From NCBI GenBank assembly GCA_027023325.1, contig JALVVQ010000248.1, positions 1 through 8,356 of the forward strand: 8,356 nucleotides of DNA, given 5' to 3'. Position 1 is the stretch's first letter. Each line of letters opens with the position of its first letter. This DNA is from Campylobacteraceae bacterium (GTDB taxonomy: Bacteria; Campylobacterota; Campylobacteria; Campylobacterales; Sulfurovaceae). A model generated the notes under the pieces. The model saw nothing but the letters and a program-made list of their open reading frames with translations. It made no database searches and was not told the origin of the DNA. The position numbers and the translations under genes were made by a program. Shown here one piece after another: positions 1 through 6,665 of the stretch.

Positions 1-1513
1 GTGGTGTATAAAGCGTGTCTTTGGCTGCTCCTTTGGCACGATGTGCTTTGCTGTCTAGCTTGTCTTTGGCGATAGCGATGACGGGGAGATTGACCCCTAC
101 TTGCTTGAGCAAGGCTATAGCCAGGTTGAGATTGGCTTGTCCGCCGTCCAGAAGCCATAGGTCAGGAGGAGGAGAGATATCAAAGTTTTTGATGCGTCTT
201 TCCAGCATTTCGGTCATTTGTGCTGTCTCATCTCTGCTGCTTAGTGCATATCTGCGATAGGAGGATTTGTCCCATTTGCCTTCATCCCATGTTACCATGG
301 CACCCACAGAAGCTTCCCCCATCATGTGGGAATTATCAAAGGCTTCTACGCGATAAGGGGGAAGCGTGAGTGACAGCAGGCTTTGTATCTCTGGCTCGAT
401 ACCCGCGACTGTCTGTTTTCTTTGCCTCAATATCTCCTCAGCATTGTTCTTTGCCAGCAAAATGAGCTTTCTTTTTTCTCCTCGCTGAGGATATTTGAGA
501 GTCAGTGGGGTACCCAGTGTTTTGACCAGGGTCTTGGATATCTCCTCCATTGCATCAAAACTGTCTGCTACCAAAATCTCTTTGGGAAGAGAGGGCAGCT
601 GGGTGTTGTAGTAGTCCAACAGAACCTGTTTGTAGGCTTCACTCTTGTCGAAGTATGCCGTATGTCTAAAGAGGGTATGAGAAGAGGAGATGACTTTGCC
701 CTCTCTCATGAAAATTCTTACGATAACACCCTGTTCTTTGCCTGTGCTGATGGCAAAGATATCAATATTGCTGCGGTTGGCAAAGTCAATCCCCGAGCGA
801 AGCTTGAGGGACTCTATGACTGTGATCTGATCTCTTATCTTTCCAGCCTCCTCGTATCTCTCCTCCATTGCTAATTGGGTCATGCGGGTCTGGAGTCTGA
901 CAATAATCTTGTCTCTATGGTGTATGGCTTCTTTGGCCTCAGCAATGATGGCATGATACGCTTGAGGGGTGACTTTCTGTTCACAGGGTGCCAGACATTT
1001 GCCTATTTGGTGAAAGAGGCAGGCTTGCCCCCCCTCCAGACCGCTTCGTTTTTGTACTAAGGGATAAATCTCATAGAGAGCATCCAGCAAAGCCCTTCCT
1101 CCTGTGGGGAAAGGCCCGTAATAGCGTATCTTTTTTCCTTTGATCACCTTTCTGGTCAGTTCAAACCGAGGAAAATCCTGTGATTCATCAATATAGATAT
1201 AGGGATAGGTCTTGTCGTCTCTGAGCAGGATATTGTATTTGGGTCTGAGCTGTTTGATCAGGGAGTTTTCCAGGATCAGGGCATCCTCTTCACTCTCTAC
1301 AATGATGTATTCTAGATGTACGGCTTCTGAGAGCATCTTGAGTATCCTGGCGCCTTGCGCAGGGTTAGGATGGAGTTGGGGGGTAAATCGCCAGTAGCTC
1401 TTGACACGGCTTTTGAGACTTTTGGCCTTGCCTACATAGAGCAGTTTTCCATTTTGGTCAAAGTATTGATAGATACCGTAGGTGTCGGGTAGGTTTCGGA
1501 TGGTCTTAATCAT
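1..1513 (-). CDS. uvrC: UvrABC system protein C, 3' end outside the window
   Basis: UvrC makes both incisions, 3' and 5' of a lesion, once UvrA and UvrB have located damage in nucleotide excision repair; it acts in the cytoplasm on DNA. The frame is open for 504 codons from the ATG at 1511-1513 to the window edge. The N-terminal GIY-YIG nuclease is clear: G13-I14-Y15, Y26-V27-G28, R36 and E82. A cysteine cluster follows (C165, C173, C177), then a UVR helical motif near residues 210-230 that binds UvrB. The RNase H-like endonuclease has FDNSH with D393 and LLDGGQ with D456, both at expected catalytic positions. UvrC is usually about 600 residues, so roughly 100 residues, including the C-terminal helix-hairpin-helix pair, lie beyond the left edge. 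It starts 8 bases after the DUF721-like gene and is probably co-transcribed with it. Its ribosome site is weak (GGGGAA about 12 bases upstream, inside the preceding gene). The cysteine cluster lacks a first cysteine; position 153 is Val. Confidence 0.97.
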   Translation of the reverse strand, partial: MIKTIRNLPDTYGIYQYFDQNGKLLYVGKAKSLKSRVKSYWRFTPQLHPNPAQGARILKMLSEAVHLEYIIVESEEDALILENSLIKQLRPKYNILLRDDKTYPYIYIDESQDFPRFELTRKVIKGKKIRYYGPFPTGGRALLDALYEIYPLVQKRSGLEGGQACLFHQIGKCLAPCEQKVTPQAYHAIIAEAKEAIHHRDKIIVRLQTRMTQLAMEERYEEAGKIRDQITVIESLKLRSGIDFANRSNIDIFAISTGKEQGVIVRIFMREGKVISSSHTLFRHTAYFDKSEAYKQVLLDYYNTQLPSLPKEILVADSFDAMEEISKTLVKTLGTPLTLKYPQRGEKRKLILLAKNNAEEILRQRKQTVAGIEPEIQSLLSLTLPPYRVEAFDNSHMMGEASVGAMVTWDEGKWDKSSYRRYALSSRDETAQMTEMLERRIKNFDISPPPDLWLLDGGQANLNLAIALLKQVGVNLPVIAIAKDKLDSKAHRAKGAAKDTLYTP

Positions 1514-1521
1514 AAACGCGG

Positions 1522-1995
1522 TCAGTTCCCCAAAGGATCTTTTTGCTTTGCAATCAGTGTCTTGGTGTAGAGAAATTTCTGCTTCAGTGCCTCATTTTCG
1601 AGCTCTATCGTGAAATCTCCACTGGAGAGCTCACTATAATAGGGGATGGTGTCACGCTTCTTTGTCTCTTCGGCAGTATGATGTTTGGCATTGAAAAATA
1701 CGACCTTGTCAGCAGTGTGGGCTTTGCATTCTGCTGCATGTATCCTGAGAGTCGCTAATAGCTCTTTAAAGAGTTCTTTATTATAATTGAGCTCCATTTT
1801 ATAGCCGGGGTGAGATAAAGCGATAAAAAGCGTATCATTTTTGATATAGACAAATGCGATGGCTTTTTGAAATCTTGGCGGCAGCAATGCCATAAATTTT
1901 TGATAGCAAGTATGCTGTACAAGGGAGCCAAATTGGGGCTGATGTGTAAGAAGAGAGAGAATCTGTTTGCTGCTTTTCATCGTGTAGTTTTTCAT
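1522..1995 (-). CDS. Small DUF721/DciA-like protein upstream of uvrC (157 aa)
   Basis: This is a 157-codon gene with no sure function. Its first 90 residues fit the DUF721 pattern: a short helix with a leucine-rich ILSLL segment, then the strand pair AFVYIKNDTLFIALSHPGYKME, then a helix NKELFKELLATL. DUF721 includes DciA, a loader or partner of the replicative helicase DnaB in many bacteria without DnaC. The remaining 65 residues are charged, with a Lys/Glu-rich helix near the end, and resemble nothing I know. It has no signal peptide or membrane segment, so it is probably cytoplasmic. Two starts are possible: ATG at 1993-1995 (M1) or ATG at 1978-1980 (M6). Neither has a Shine-Dalgarno sequence, and the predicted transcription start coincides with M1. 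The stop TGA lies 8 bases before uvrC. I recall a similar-sized hypothetical gene beside uvrC in Campylobacter jejuni. Gene reality is well supported; the DUF721 assignment is tentative. Confidence 0.8.
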   Translation of the reverse strand: MKNYTMKSSKQILSLLTHQPQFGSLVQHTCYQKFMALLPPRFQKAIAFVYIKNDTLFIALSHPGYKMELNYNKELFKELLATLRIHAAECKAHTADKVVFFNAKHHTAEETKKRDTIPYYSELSSGDFTIELENEALKQKFLYTKTLIAKQKDPLGN

Positions 1996-2145
1996 GGCGG
2001 CATTATAACATTGCTATGCTGTGTATTTTTGTTGCAGGGGTGTGGGTATAAGACCAAGCCGGTATATCTGGGTTGCAAGATTGATCCTCCTTCCATGATA
2101 CAGCATGTGCAAGCAGACAAGAAGGATTTGAGTGAAAAAATATGA
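1942..2145 (+). CDS. Possible small lipoprotein upstream of nadB (about 67 aa)
   Basis: An open frame ends at TGA 2143-2145 and encodes a recognisable lipoprotein signal: a hydrophobic run IITLLCCVFLLQ followed by the lipobox LLQGC. The predicted acylated cysteine is codon 34 if the ATG at 1942 is the start. The mature part is only about 34 residues, beginning CGYKTKPVY; this resembles the start of small envelope lipoproteins such as the LptM type, but I cannot assign it. It would be exported and lipid-anchored. The frame overlaps nadB by 14 bases, a pattern typical of translational coupling. The start is unsure. ATG 1942 has only a GGGG stretch 3 bases upstream and lies opposite the beginning of the DUF721-like gene. 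TTG at 2011 would leave a signal of about 10 residues, too short. The alternative is that this stretch is only the nadB leader and the lipobox is chance. Confidence 0.45.
   Translation: MCKKRENLFAAFHRVVFHGGIITLLCCVFLLQGCGYKTKPVYLGCKIDPPSMIQHVQADKKDLSEKI
2002..2010 (-). promoter_or_regulatory. Extended -10 promoter element for the DUF721-like gene and uvrC
   Basis: On the minus strand this reads TGTTATAAT, a perfect extended -10 box (TG, one base, TATAAT). No good -35 hexamer sits 17 bases upstream, which is usual for the main sigma factor of Campylobacterota. The box ends 6 bases before the ATG at 1995, so the predicted first transcribed base is about the A of that ATG. It lies inside the possible plus-strand lipoprotein frame. 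Confidence 0.7.
2122..2126 (+). promoter_or_regulatory. Ribosome binding site fixing the GTG start of nadB
   Basis: AAGGA lies 5 bases before the GTG at 2132. This site, together with the FAD-binding strand that must follow the start closely, fixes the GTG as the nadB start although no ATG is available. The site is inside the last codons of the possible lipoprotein gene. Confidence 0.75.
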
Positions 2146-3592
2146 TGTGTTGATTATAGGTGCGGGTATCGCAGGACTCTATGCGGCCATGCGTTTGCCA
2201 GAGAGCATGAAGGTGCTGGTGGTGTGCAAGGATATCCCCTGGGAGTGCAATACCTTCTATGCGCAAGGCGGTATCGTCACGGCACTGGATGAGGTGGATA
2301 TCCCCCTTCATGTAGAAGACACCATGAAGGCCGGAGCATTTCACAATGACAAAGAGGCAGTAGAGGTACTGTCCCGTACATCGTTGGAGACCACTGCTGA
2401 TATGCTTGCAAAGGGTATGGAGTTTGATAAAGACGCAGAGGGCAATCTGCTCTATACCAAGGAGGCAGCACACTCGGTAGCACGGATTCTGCATGCGGAT
2501 GGAGATGCAACGGGGCGCTATATGCACTACTTTATGATGGTACAAAACAGACATATGCTACAGAAAAATACGCTGGTCTATGACCTGCTGATCGAAGAGG
2601 GTAGATGCTACGGTGTCAAAGCGATGGTTAACTACCGGCCTCAAACTATCTATGCCGATCATATTGTCATTGCCAGTGGCGGTATTGGCTCACTCTATGC
2701 GTTCAATACCAATTCCCGAACCGTCAGTGCCGATATTCATGGTATCTGTGTGGAAAAAGGCATCGAACTGGCAGACATGGAGTTTATGCAGTTTCATCCG
2801 ACGGTATTTGTCGATACGCCCTATGCCAGGAAGCTACTGTTGACCGAAGCCCTTAGGGGCGAGGGGGCTCATGTGGTCGGAGAGAGAGGCAATCGCTTCC
2901 TTTTTGAGTATGATCAGCGGGGAGAGTTGGCGAGTAGAGACATTGTCTCGCGCGGCATTTTTGATTACAAACGCAAAACCGGAGAGCAGGTATATTTGGA
3001 TTTTTCTATGTTTGAGAAGCAATGGTTTCGTGCGAGATTTCCCAATATCACCCAGACATTTGAGGCATTGGGCTACCATTTCCCCGAAGACAGAGTGGCT
3101 ATTTCTCCTGCGTTTCATTATGCCAACGGGGGCATTGCTGTAGATATCGACAGTACAGTGCCTGGCATCAAAGGGCTCTATGCCATAGGAGAGGTTGCTC
3201 GAACCGGAGTGCATGGTGCCAATCGACTGGCATCCAACTCTCTGCTTGAAGGAATGGTCTTTGCCAAGCGTGCCGTAGATCATATTTTGGGAGAGGAGAA
3301 ATCTTTGCTAAAAATACCTGCTTTTGATAAAGATTACGATAATATACTTCACCAGAAAGATGACAAAACATACAAACATCAACTTCGACAAATCATGTGG
3401 AAGAATGTAGGTATTATCCGAACTCGAGAAGGGCTGATCGAAGCAAAAAACTTTATCTACGATGTAAAAAACAGAGAGATAGGGAGATTGCTGGAACTTC
3501 GACTCAATACTGCAGCTGCCATTGTAAGCGCAGCCCTTGCGAGAAAAGAGTCACTGGGATCACATTATATAGAAAAGGCATCACATGCATGA
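2132..3592 (+). CDS. nadB: L-aspartate oxidase
   Basis: NadB oxidises L-aspartate to iminoaspartate, which NadA condenses with dihydroxyacetone phosphate to quinolinate: the entry step of de novo NAD synthesis, in the cytoplasm. Electrons go through FAD to oxygen or fumarate. The 486 residues show the succinate dehydrogenase/fumarate reductase flavoprotein fold. There is a dinucleotide-binding GAGIAG at residues 10-15, YAQGGI near residue 43, QFHPT with H222, TEALRGEGA with E239 and R242, SRDIVSR near 268-274, FHYANGGI with H329, and the FAD-contacting GEVARTGVHGANRLASNSLLEG stretch containing R365. The helical C-terminal domain is present but short; E. coli NadB is 540 residues. The C-terminal motif usually read as ESRG is ESLG here (residues 473-476). 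The start is GTG with a good ribosome site. The gene overlaps the possible lipoprotein gene upstream and nhaD downstream, so it is almost certainly part of one transcript. NadA and NadC are not in the window. Confidence 0.96.
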   Translation: MKKYDVLIIGAGIAGLYAAMRLPESMKVLVVCKDIPWECNTFYAQGGIVTALDEVDIPLHVEDTMKAGAFHNDKEAVEVLSRTSLETTADMLAKGMEFDKDAEGNLLYTKEAAHSVARILHADGDATGRYMHYFMMVQNRHMLQKNTLVYDLLIEEGRCYGVKAMVNYRPQTIYADHIVIASGGIGSLYAFNTNSRTVSADIHGICVEKGIELADMEFMQFHPTVFVDTPYARKLLLTEALRGEGAHVVGERGNRFLFEYDQRGELASRDIVSRGIFDYKRKTGEQVYLDFSMFEKQWFRARFPNITQTFEALGYHFPEDRVAISPAFHYANGGIAVDIDSTVPGIKGLYAIGEVARTGVHGANRLASNSLLEGMVFAKRAVDHILGEEKSLLKIPAFDKDYDNILHQKDDKTYKHQLRQIMWKNVGIIRTREGLIEAKNFIYDVKNREIGRLLELRLNTAAAIVSAALARKESLGSHYIEKASHA

Positions 3593-4910
3593 GCAGTTAC
3601 ACTTGACGACGACTTGGGTAGGAATACTCTCTTTGATTATTTTTGTTGCAGGCTATTACTTTATCGCTGCAGAGGATAAATATCATATCAACAAAGCCAA
3701 ACCCGCACTCTTGGCAGGCACCTCTATCTTTATGCTGATTGGTCTCTATTTCTCTTTGCATGGTATGGACGGTCATGCGCTTGAGAGCGCCGTAGAAGAG
3801 TTAATTGTTGAGATTGCAGGTATTTTCTTCTTCCTTCTTGTGGCGATGACCTATATCGAGGCGATGATTGATCGTAAGGTTTTTTCTGCCTTGAGATACA
3901 ATTTGGTCTCCAAAGGCTATACCTACAAAAAGCTTTTTTGGATTACGGGTTTGCTCGCCTTCTTTATCTCCCCTGTCGCAGACAACCTGACCACAGCACT
4001 GATTCTTTCTACTGTTTTATTGACGATAGACAAAGAAAATAAGGCATTTTTGGTTCCCGGTGCTATCAATCTCGTGGTGGCGGCCAATGCTGGTGGGGCA
4101 TGGAGTCCCTTTGGTGATATTACGACACTGATGGTTTGGATAGACGGCAAGGGTGCCTTTACTGAATTTCTCTTTCTCTTCCCTGCGGCGATCGTAGGCT
4201 GGTTTGTGACAGCATGGCTCTTGAGTCGTGTGGTACCTGAGGGCATGCCACCCTTTCATGCAGATGAGAAGAAGATAGAGATAGAGGAGGGTGGAAAAGT
4301 CATTATAGGACTCTTTGCAGTGACTATTTCTATGGCAGTACTCTCCCATCAGGTCATGCATCTGCCTGCGATGTGGGGAATGATGTTTGGTCTGGCACTT
4401 CTGAAAATGTATGTCTATACGCTCAATAGAAATGCAGGCCCCACCCATCTCAATGCGTTTTCATGGATTGCCAAGATAGAAAATGACACGCTGCTCTTTT
4501 TCTTTGGTATTCTGGCAGCTGTAGGCGGGCTGCATTTCCTTGGCTATCTGGAGTATTTTACAAAACTCTATGAGAGTGCAGGTGCAACGACGGTCAATAT
4601 TGGTGTGGGTTTTCTCTCTGCAATTGTGGACAATGTTCCCGTCATGTCAGCGGTACTCAAAGCAGACCCTAATATGGGCACAGATGCCCAGTCTCAATGG
4701 ATGCTGGTGACGATGACTGCGGGTATCGGTGGCTCATTGATTTCTTTTGGATCAGCAGCAGGCGTAGGTGTCATGGGCAAGATGCATGGTATCTACACTT
4801 TCTCTTCGCATATCAAACTGGCATGGACAGTGCTTGCAGGCTATATCGTCTCTATCGCTATCTGGTATGTGCAGTTCGAGATCTTACATATTGGTGCCCA
4901 CCACATGTAA
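3585..4910 (+). CDS. nhaD: Na+/H+ antiporter, NhaD family
   Basis: NhaD exports Na+ (or Li+) in exchange for protons across the inner membrane, supporting sodium tolerance and pH balance, mainly at alkaline pH. The 441-residue protein is almost wholly hydrophobic with about 11-13 membrane segments; one clear hydrophilic loop lies near residues 220-240. The ten polar residues reported as important in Vibrio cholerae NhaD (as I recall them) all align: D133 and N134 in SPVADNLTT, N168 in ANAGG, D178, T180 and T181 in SPFGDITT, S345 and N350 in SAIVDN, and S384 and S387 in GGSLISFGS. This marks it as NhaD rather than the related ArsB or citrate carriers of the same superfamily. The start ATG at 3585 has AAGG 6 bases upstream and overlaps the end of nadB by 8 bases. 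An ATG four bases later opens only a five-codon frame and is not the start. The gene appears intact. Confidence 0.94.
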   Translation: MHEQLHLTTTWVGILSLIIFVAGYYFIAAEDKYHINKAKPALLAGTSIFMLIGLYFSLHGMDGHALESAVEELIVEIAGIFFFLLVAMTYIEAMIDRKVFSALRYNLVSKGYTYKKLFWITGLLAFFISPVADNLTTALILSTVLLTIDKENKAFLVPGAINLVVAANAGGAWSPFGDITTLMVWIDGKGAFTEFLFLFPAAIVGWFVTAWLLSRVVPEGMPPFHADEKKIEIEEGGKVIIGLFAVTISMAVLSHQVMHLPAMWGMMFGLALLKMYVYTLNRNAGPTHLNAFSWIAKIENDTLLFFFGILAAVGGLHFLGYLEYFTKLYESAGATTVNIGVGFLSAIVDNVPVMSAVLKADPNMGTDAQSQWMLVTMTAGIGGSLISFGSAAGVGVMGKMHGIYTFSSHIKLAWTVLAGYIVSIAIWYVQFEILHIGAHHM

Positions 4911-4914
4911 GAAG

Positions 4915-4938
4915 AAGGTGCGTTTCCCAGCGTACCTT
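4915..4938 (+). terminator. Hairpin after nhaD, weak terminator candidate
   Basis: AAGGTGCG (4915-4922) pairs with CGTACCTT (4931-4938) through eight pairs, one of them G-T, around an 8-base loop. It begins 4 bases after the nhaD stop. The following TATTTGC is a poor U tract, so termination may be partial and some transcripts may continue into guaA. Confidence 0.45.
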
Positions 4939-4998
4939 TATTTGCATCAATAAGTTTTTACTTTAAATATTTATTCATACAAATACCAAGGAAACCTC
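4939..4998 (+). promoter_or_regulatory. AT-rich leader of guaA with a weak promoter candidate
   Basis: The 60 bases before guaA are strongly AT-rich, with TTTAAATAT at 4962-4970 as the likeliest -10 region, which would give a leader of about 23 bases. No convincing -35 hexamer is visible. The ribosome site AAGGAAA (4988-4994) is well placed before the ATG at 4999. I see no guanine or other purine riboswitch; the space is too short for one. Confidence 0.35.
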
Positions 4999-6546
4999 AT
5001 GTCAGATATAAAACAAGTCCCTATTTTAGTTTTGGATTTCGGCTCACAGTATACGCAGCTTATCGCCAGAAAACTAAGAGAGTCCGGTGTCTATACCGAA
5101 GTGGTTCCCTATAGAGAAACACTGGAAGATATCAAAGCACGCAAGCCGAAAGGCATCATCCTTTCAGGCGGTCCTGCTTCGGTGTATGCCGAAGATGCCT
5201 ATCACCCAGATGAGGGTATTTGGGAGCTAGGACTCCCTATTCTGGGTATCTGCTACGGTATGCAGCTGATCACCCAGCATTTTGGTGGCGAAGTGATAGC
5301 TGCTGATCATCATGAATATGGTAAGGCAAAACTCCATATAGAGAAGAGTGCCGGCATTTTCAATGGTATGACCGATGATGAAATCGTTTGGATGAGCCAT
5401 GGAGATAAGGCAGAACGCCTGCCTGAAGGCTTTGAGATCATCGGTACCAGTGAAAACTCTCCCTATGCAGCCATTGCAGATACAGAGCGTCAGGTCTATG
5501 CCTTTCAGTTCCACCCGGAAGTCCATCACACTGTTGAGGGTACCAAGATGCTCAAAAACTTTGCCAAGCATATCTGCGGTTGCAGCAGCACCTGGAATAT
5601 GGGCAGCTTTGCCAAAGAGAAGATCGCTCAGATCAAAGCACAGGTGGGAGACAAAAAAGTCCTCTGTGGTGTGAGTGGAGGGGTGGACAGCTCAGTCGTA
5701 GCAGCGATGCTGCACGAGGCACTGCCTAAAGAGCAGTTGATCTGTGTGTTTGTCGATCAGGGACTGCTACGCAAAGATGAAGCCGAACAGGTACAGACGA
5801 TGTTTAAGTTATTGGATATTCCACTGATCACCATTGATGCCAAAAAAGAGTTCATGGGAGCGCTCACAGGTGTGACTGATCCAGAGAAAAAGCGTAAAGC
5901 TATTGGCGAAAAGTTTATCGAGGTCTTTGATGCAGAGGCCAAAAAGCATACAGATGTGAGCTTCCTGGCACAGGGAACGCTCTATACTGATGTAATCGAG
6001 TCAGTCTCTGTCAAAGGCCCCTCCAAGACTATCAAGTCTCATCACAATGTAGGTGGCCTGCCTGACTGGATGACCTTTGAGCTGGTGGAACCATTGCGCG
6101 AGATCTTTAAGGATGAAGTACGAAAACTGGGCTTGGAACTAGGACTCCCCAAGGACATGATAGGCCGTCATCCCTTCCCCGGCCCCGGACTTGCCATCAG
6201 GACGATGGGTGCCGTGACTGAGGAGGGCTTGCATCTGATCCGTGAATCAGATGCGATCATGCAGGAGGAGCTCAGAGCCACAGGATATTATGACAAGGTT
6301 TGGCAGGCGTTTATCGTGCTTCTCAATGTCCAATCCGTCGGTGTCATGGGAGACAACCGTACCTATGACAATACCGTCTGTGTCCGTATGGTAGAGTCCG
6401 TCGATGGCATGACAGCGACCTTTGCCCATGTACCTCACGAGGTACTGGAGGGTATCAGTCGCCGTATCATCAATGAAATAGACGGCATCAACCGCGTGGT
6501 CTATGATATTTCTTCCAAGCCTCCTGCTACGATAGAATGGGAATAA
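4999..6546 (+). CDS. guaA: GMP synthase, glutamine-hydrolysing
   Basis: GuaA converts XMP to GMP using ATP and ammonia released from glutamine, the last step of guanine nucleotide synthesis in the cytoplasm. The 515 residues match the usual length (E. coli 525). The N-terminal class I glutamine amidotransferase covers about residues 7-190, with the nucleophile C85 in GICYGMQ and the partners H172 and E174 in FHPE. The ATP-pyrophosphatase domain begins near 200 and carries the P-loop SGGVDSS at 226-232. The C-terminal dimerisation domain ends in the typical [10 protein letters not shown]. Every key residue I can check is present. The start ATG has a strong ribosome site 6 bases upstream. A hairpin separates it from nhaD and a strong terminator from htpG, so it is probably a single-gene unit, with possible read-through from nhaD. 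I recall guaA lying next to the uvrC pair in Campylobacter jejuni, which would make nadB and nhaD the variable part of this region. Confidence 0.98.
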   Translation: MSDIKQVPILVLDFGSQYTQLIARKLRESGVYTEVVPYRETLEDIKARKPKGIILSGGPASVYAEDAYHPDEGIWELGLPILGICYGMQLITQHFGGEVIAADHHEYGKAKLHIEKSAGIFNGMTDDEIVWMSHGDKAERLPEGFEIIGTSENSPYAAIADTERQVYAFQFHPEVHHTVEGTKMLKNFAKHICGCSSTWNMGSFAKEKIAQIKAQVGDKKVLCGVSGGVDSSVVAAMLHEALPKEQLICVFVDQGLLRKDEAEQVQTMFKLLDIPLITIDAKKEFMGALTGVTDPEKKRKAIGEKFIEVFDAEAKKHTDVSFLAQGTLYTDVIESVSVKGPSKTIKSHHNVGGLPDWMTFELVEPLREIFKDEVRKLGLELGLPKDMIGRHPFPGPGLAIRTMGAVTEEGLHLIRESDAIMQEELRATGYYDKVWQAFIVLLNVQSVGVMGDNRTYDNTVCVRMVESVDGMTATFAHVPHEVLEGISRRIINEIDGINRVVYDISSKPPATIEWE

Positions 6547-6559
6547 AAATCATGGACTA

Positions 6560-6594
6560 AAAGAAAGTTTAGTCACTTTGACTAAACTTTCTTT
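6560..6594 (+). terminator. Strong stem-loop terminator after guaA
   Basis: A perfect 14-base inverted repeat, AAAGAAAGTTTAGT (6560-6573) and ACTAAACTTTCTTT (6581-6594), encloses a 7-base loop; two more pairs inside the loop (C-G and A-T) can extend it to 16. It begins 13 bases after the guaA stop. The stem is AT-rich and its 3' arm supplies the T-rich stretch, so it may work in either direction. It insulates htpG from guaA. Confidence 0.8.
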
Positions 6595-6603
6595 ACAAAA
6601 AAC

Positions 6604-6632
6604 TTGAAATTAACGAAAAAATATACTATAAT
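6604..6632 (+). promoter_or_regulatory. Main-sigma promoter of htpG
   Basis: TTGAAA (6604-6609) and TATAAT (6627-6632) are separated by exactly 17 bases, a near-consensus sigma-70-type promoter. Transcription would start near 6639, giving a leader of about 27 bases. I searched for known heat-shock repressor sites. There is no CIRCE inverted repeat for HrcA, and only a partial CTTGA half-site reminiscent of the HspR repeat at 6603-6607. Heat control is therefore not evident from the sequence. Confidence 0.8.
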
Positions 6633-6665
6633 CCCAAAAATATTACAGATACTAAGGAGATACAG

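Noticed and set aside
383..874. A 163-codon open frame on the plus strand
   Set aside because: It lies opposite uvrC, whose catalytic motifs on the other strand are unmistakable; the translated product shows no family features.
1762..1773. A perfect 12-base palindrome, CTCTTTAAAGAG
   Set aside because: It lies inside the DUF721-like gene and arises from the repeated Lys-Glu-Leu codons of KELFKELL, so it needs no regulatory explanation.
2088..2126. TCCTTC (2088-2093) could pair with the nadB ribosome site GAAGGA (2121-2126) and hide it
   Set aside because: Only six pairs across a 27-base loop with no supporting inner stem; too weak to propose a regulator such as a riboswitch.
2003..2554. A 183-codon open frame on the minus strand, with an SD-like AAGGAGGA at 2086-2093
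   Set aside because: It is antisense to nadB and its leader, rich in His and Cys, without recognisable motifs. The SD-like stretch has no fitting start codon linked to a known gene.
4017..4448. A 143-codon minus-strand open frame
   Set aside because: It is antisense to nhaD within conserved transport motifs; this is a composition effect of the membrane-protein codons.
6600..6640. Possible heat-shock repressor operator upstream of htpG
   Set aside because: No CIRCE repeat is present, and only one half of an HspR-like repeat (CTTGA) that also forms the -35 region; not enough to call an operator.
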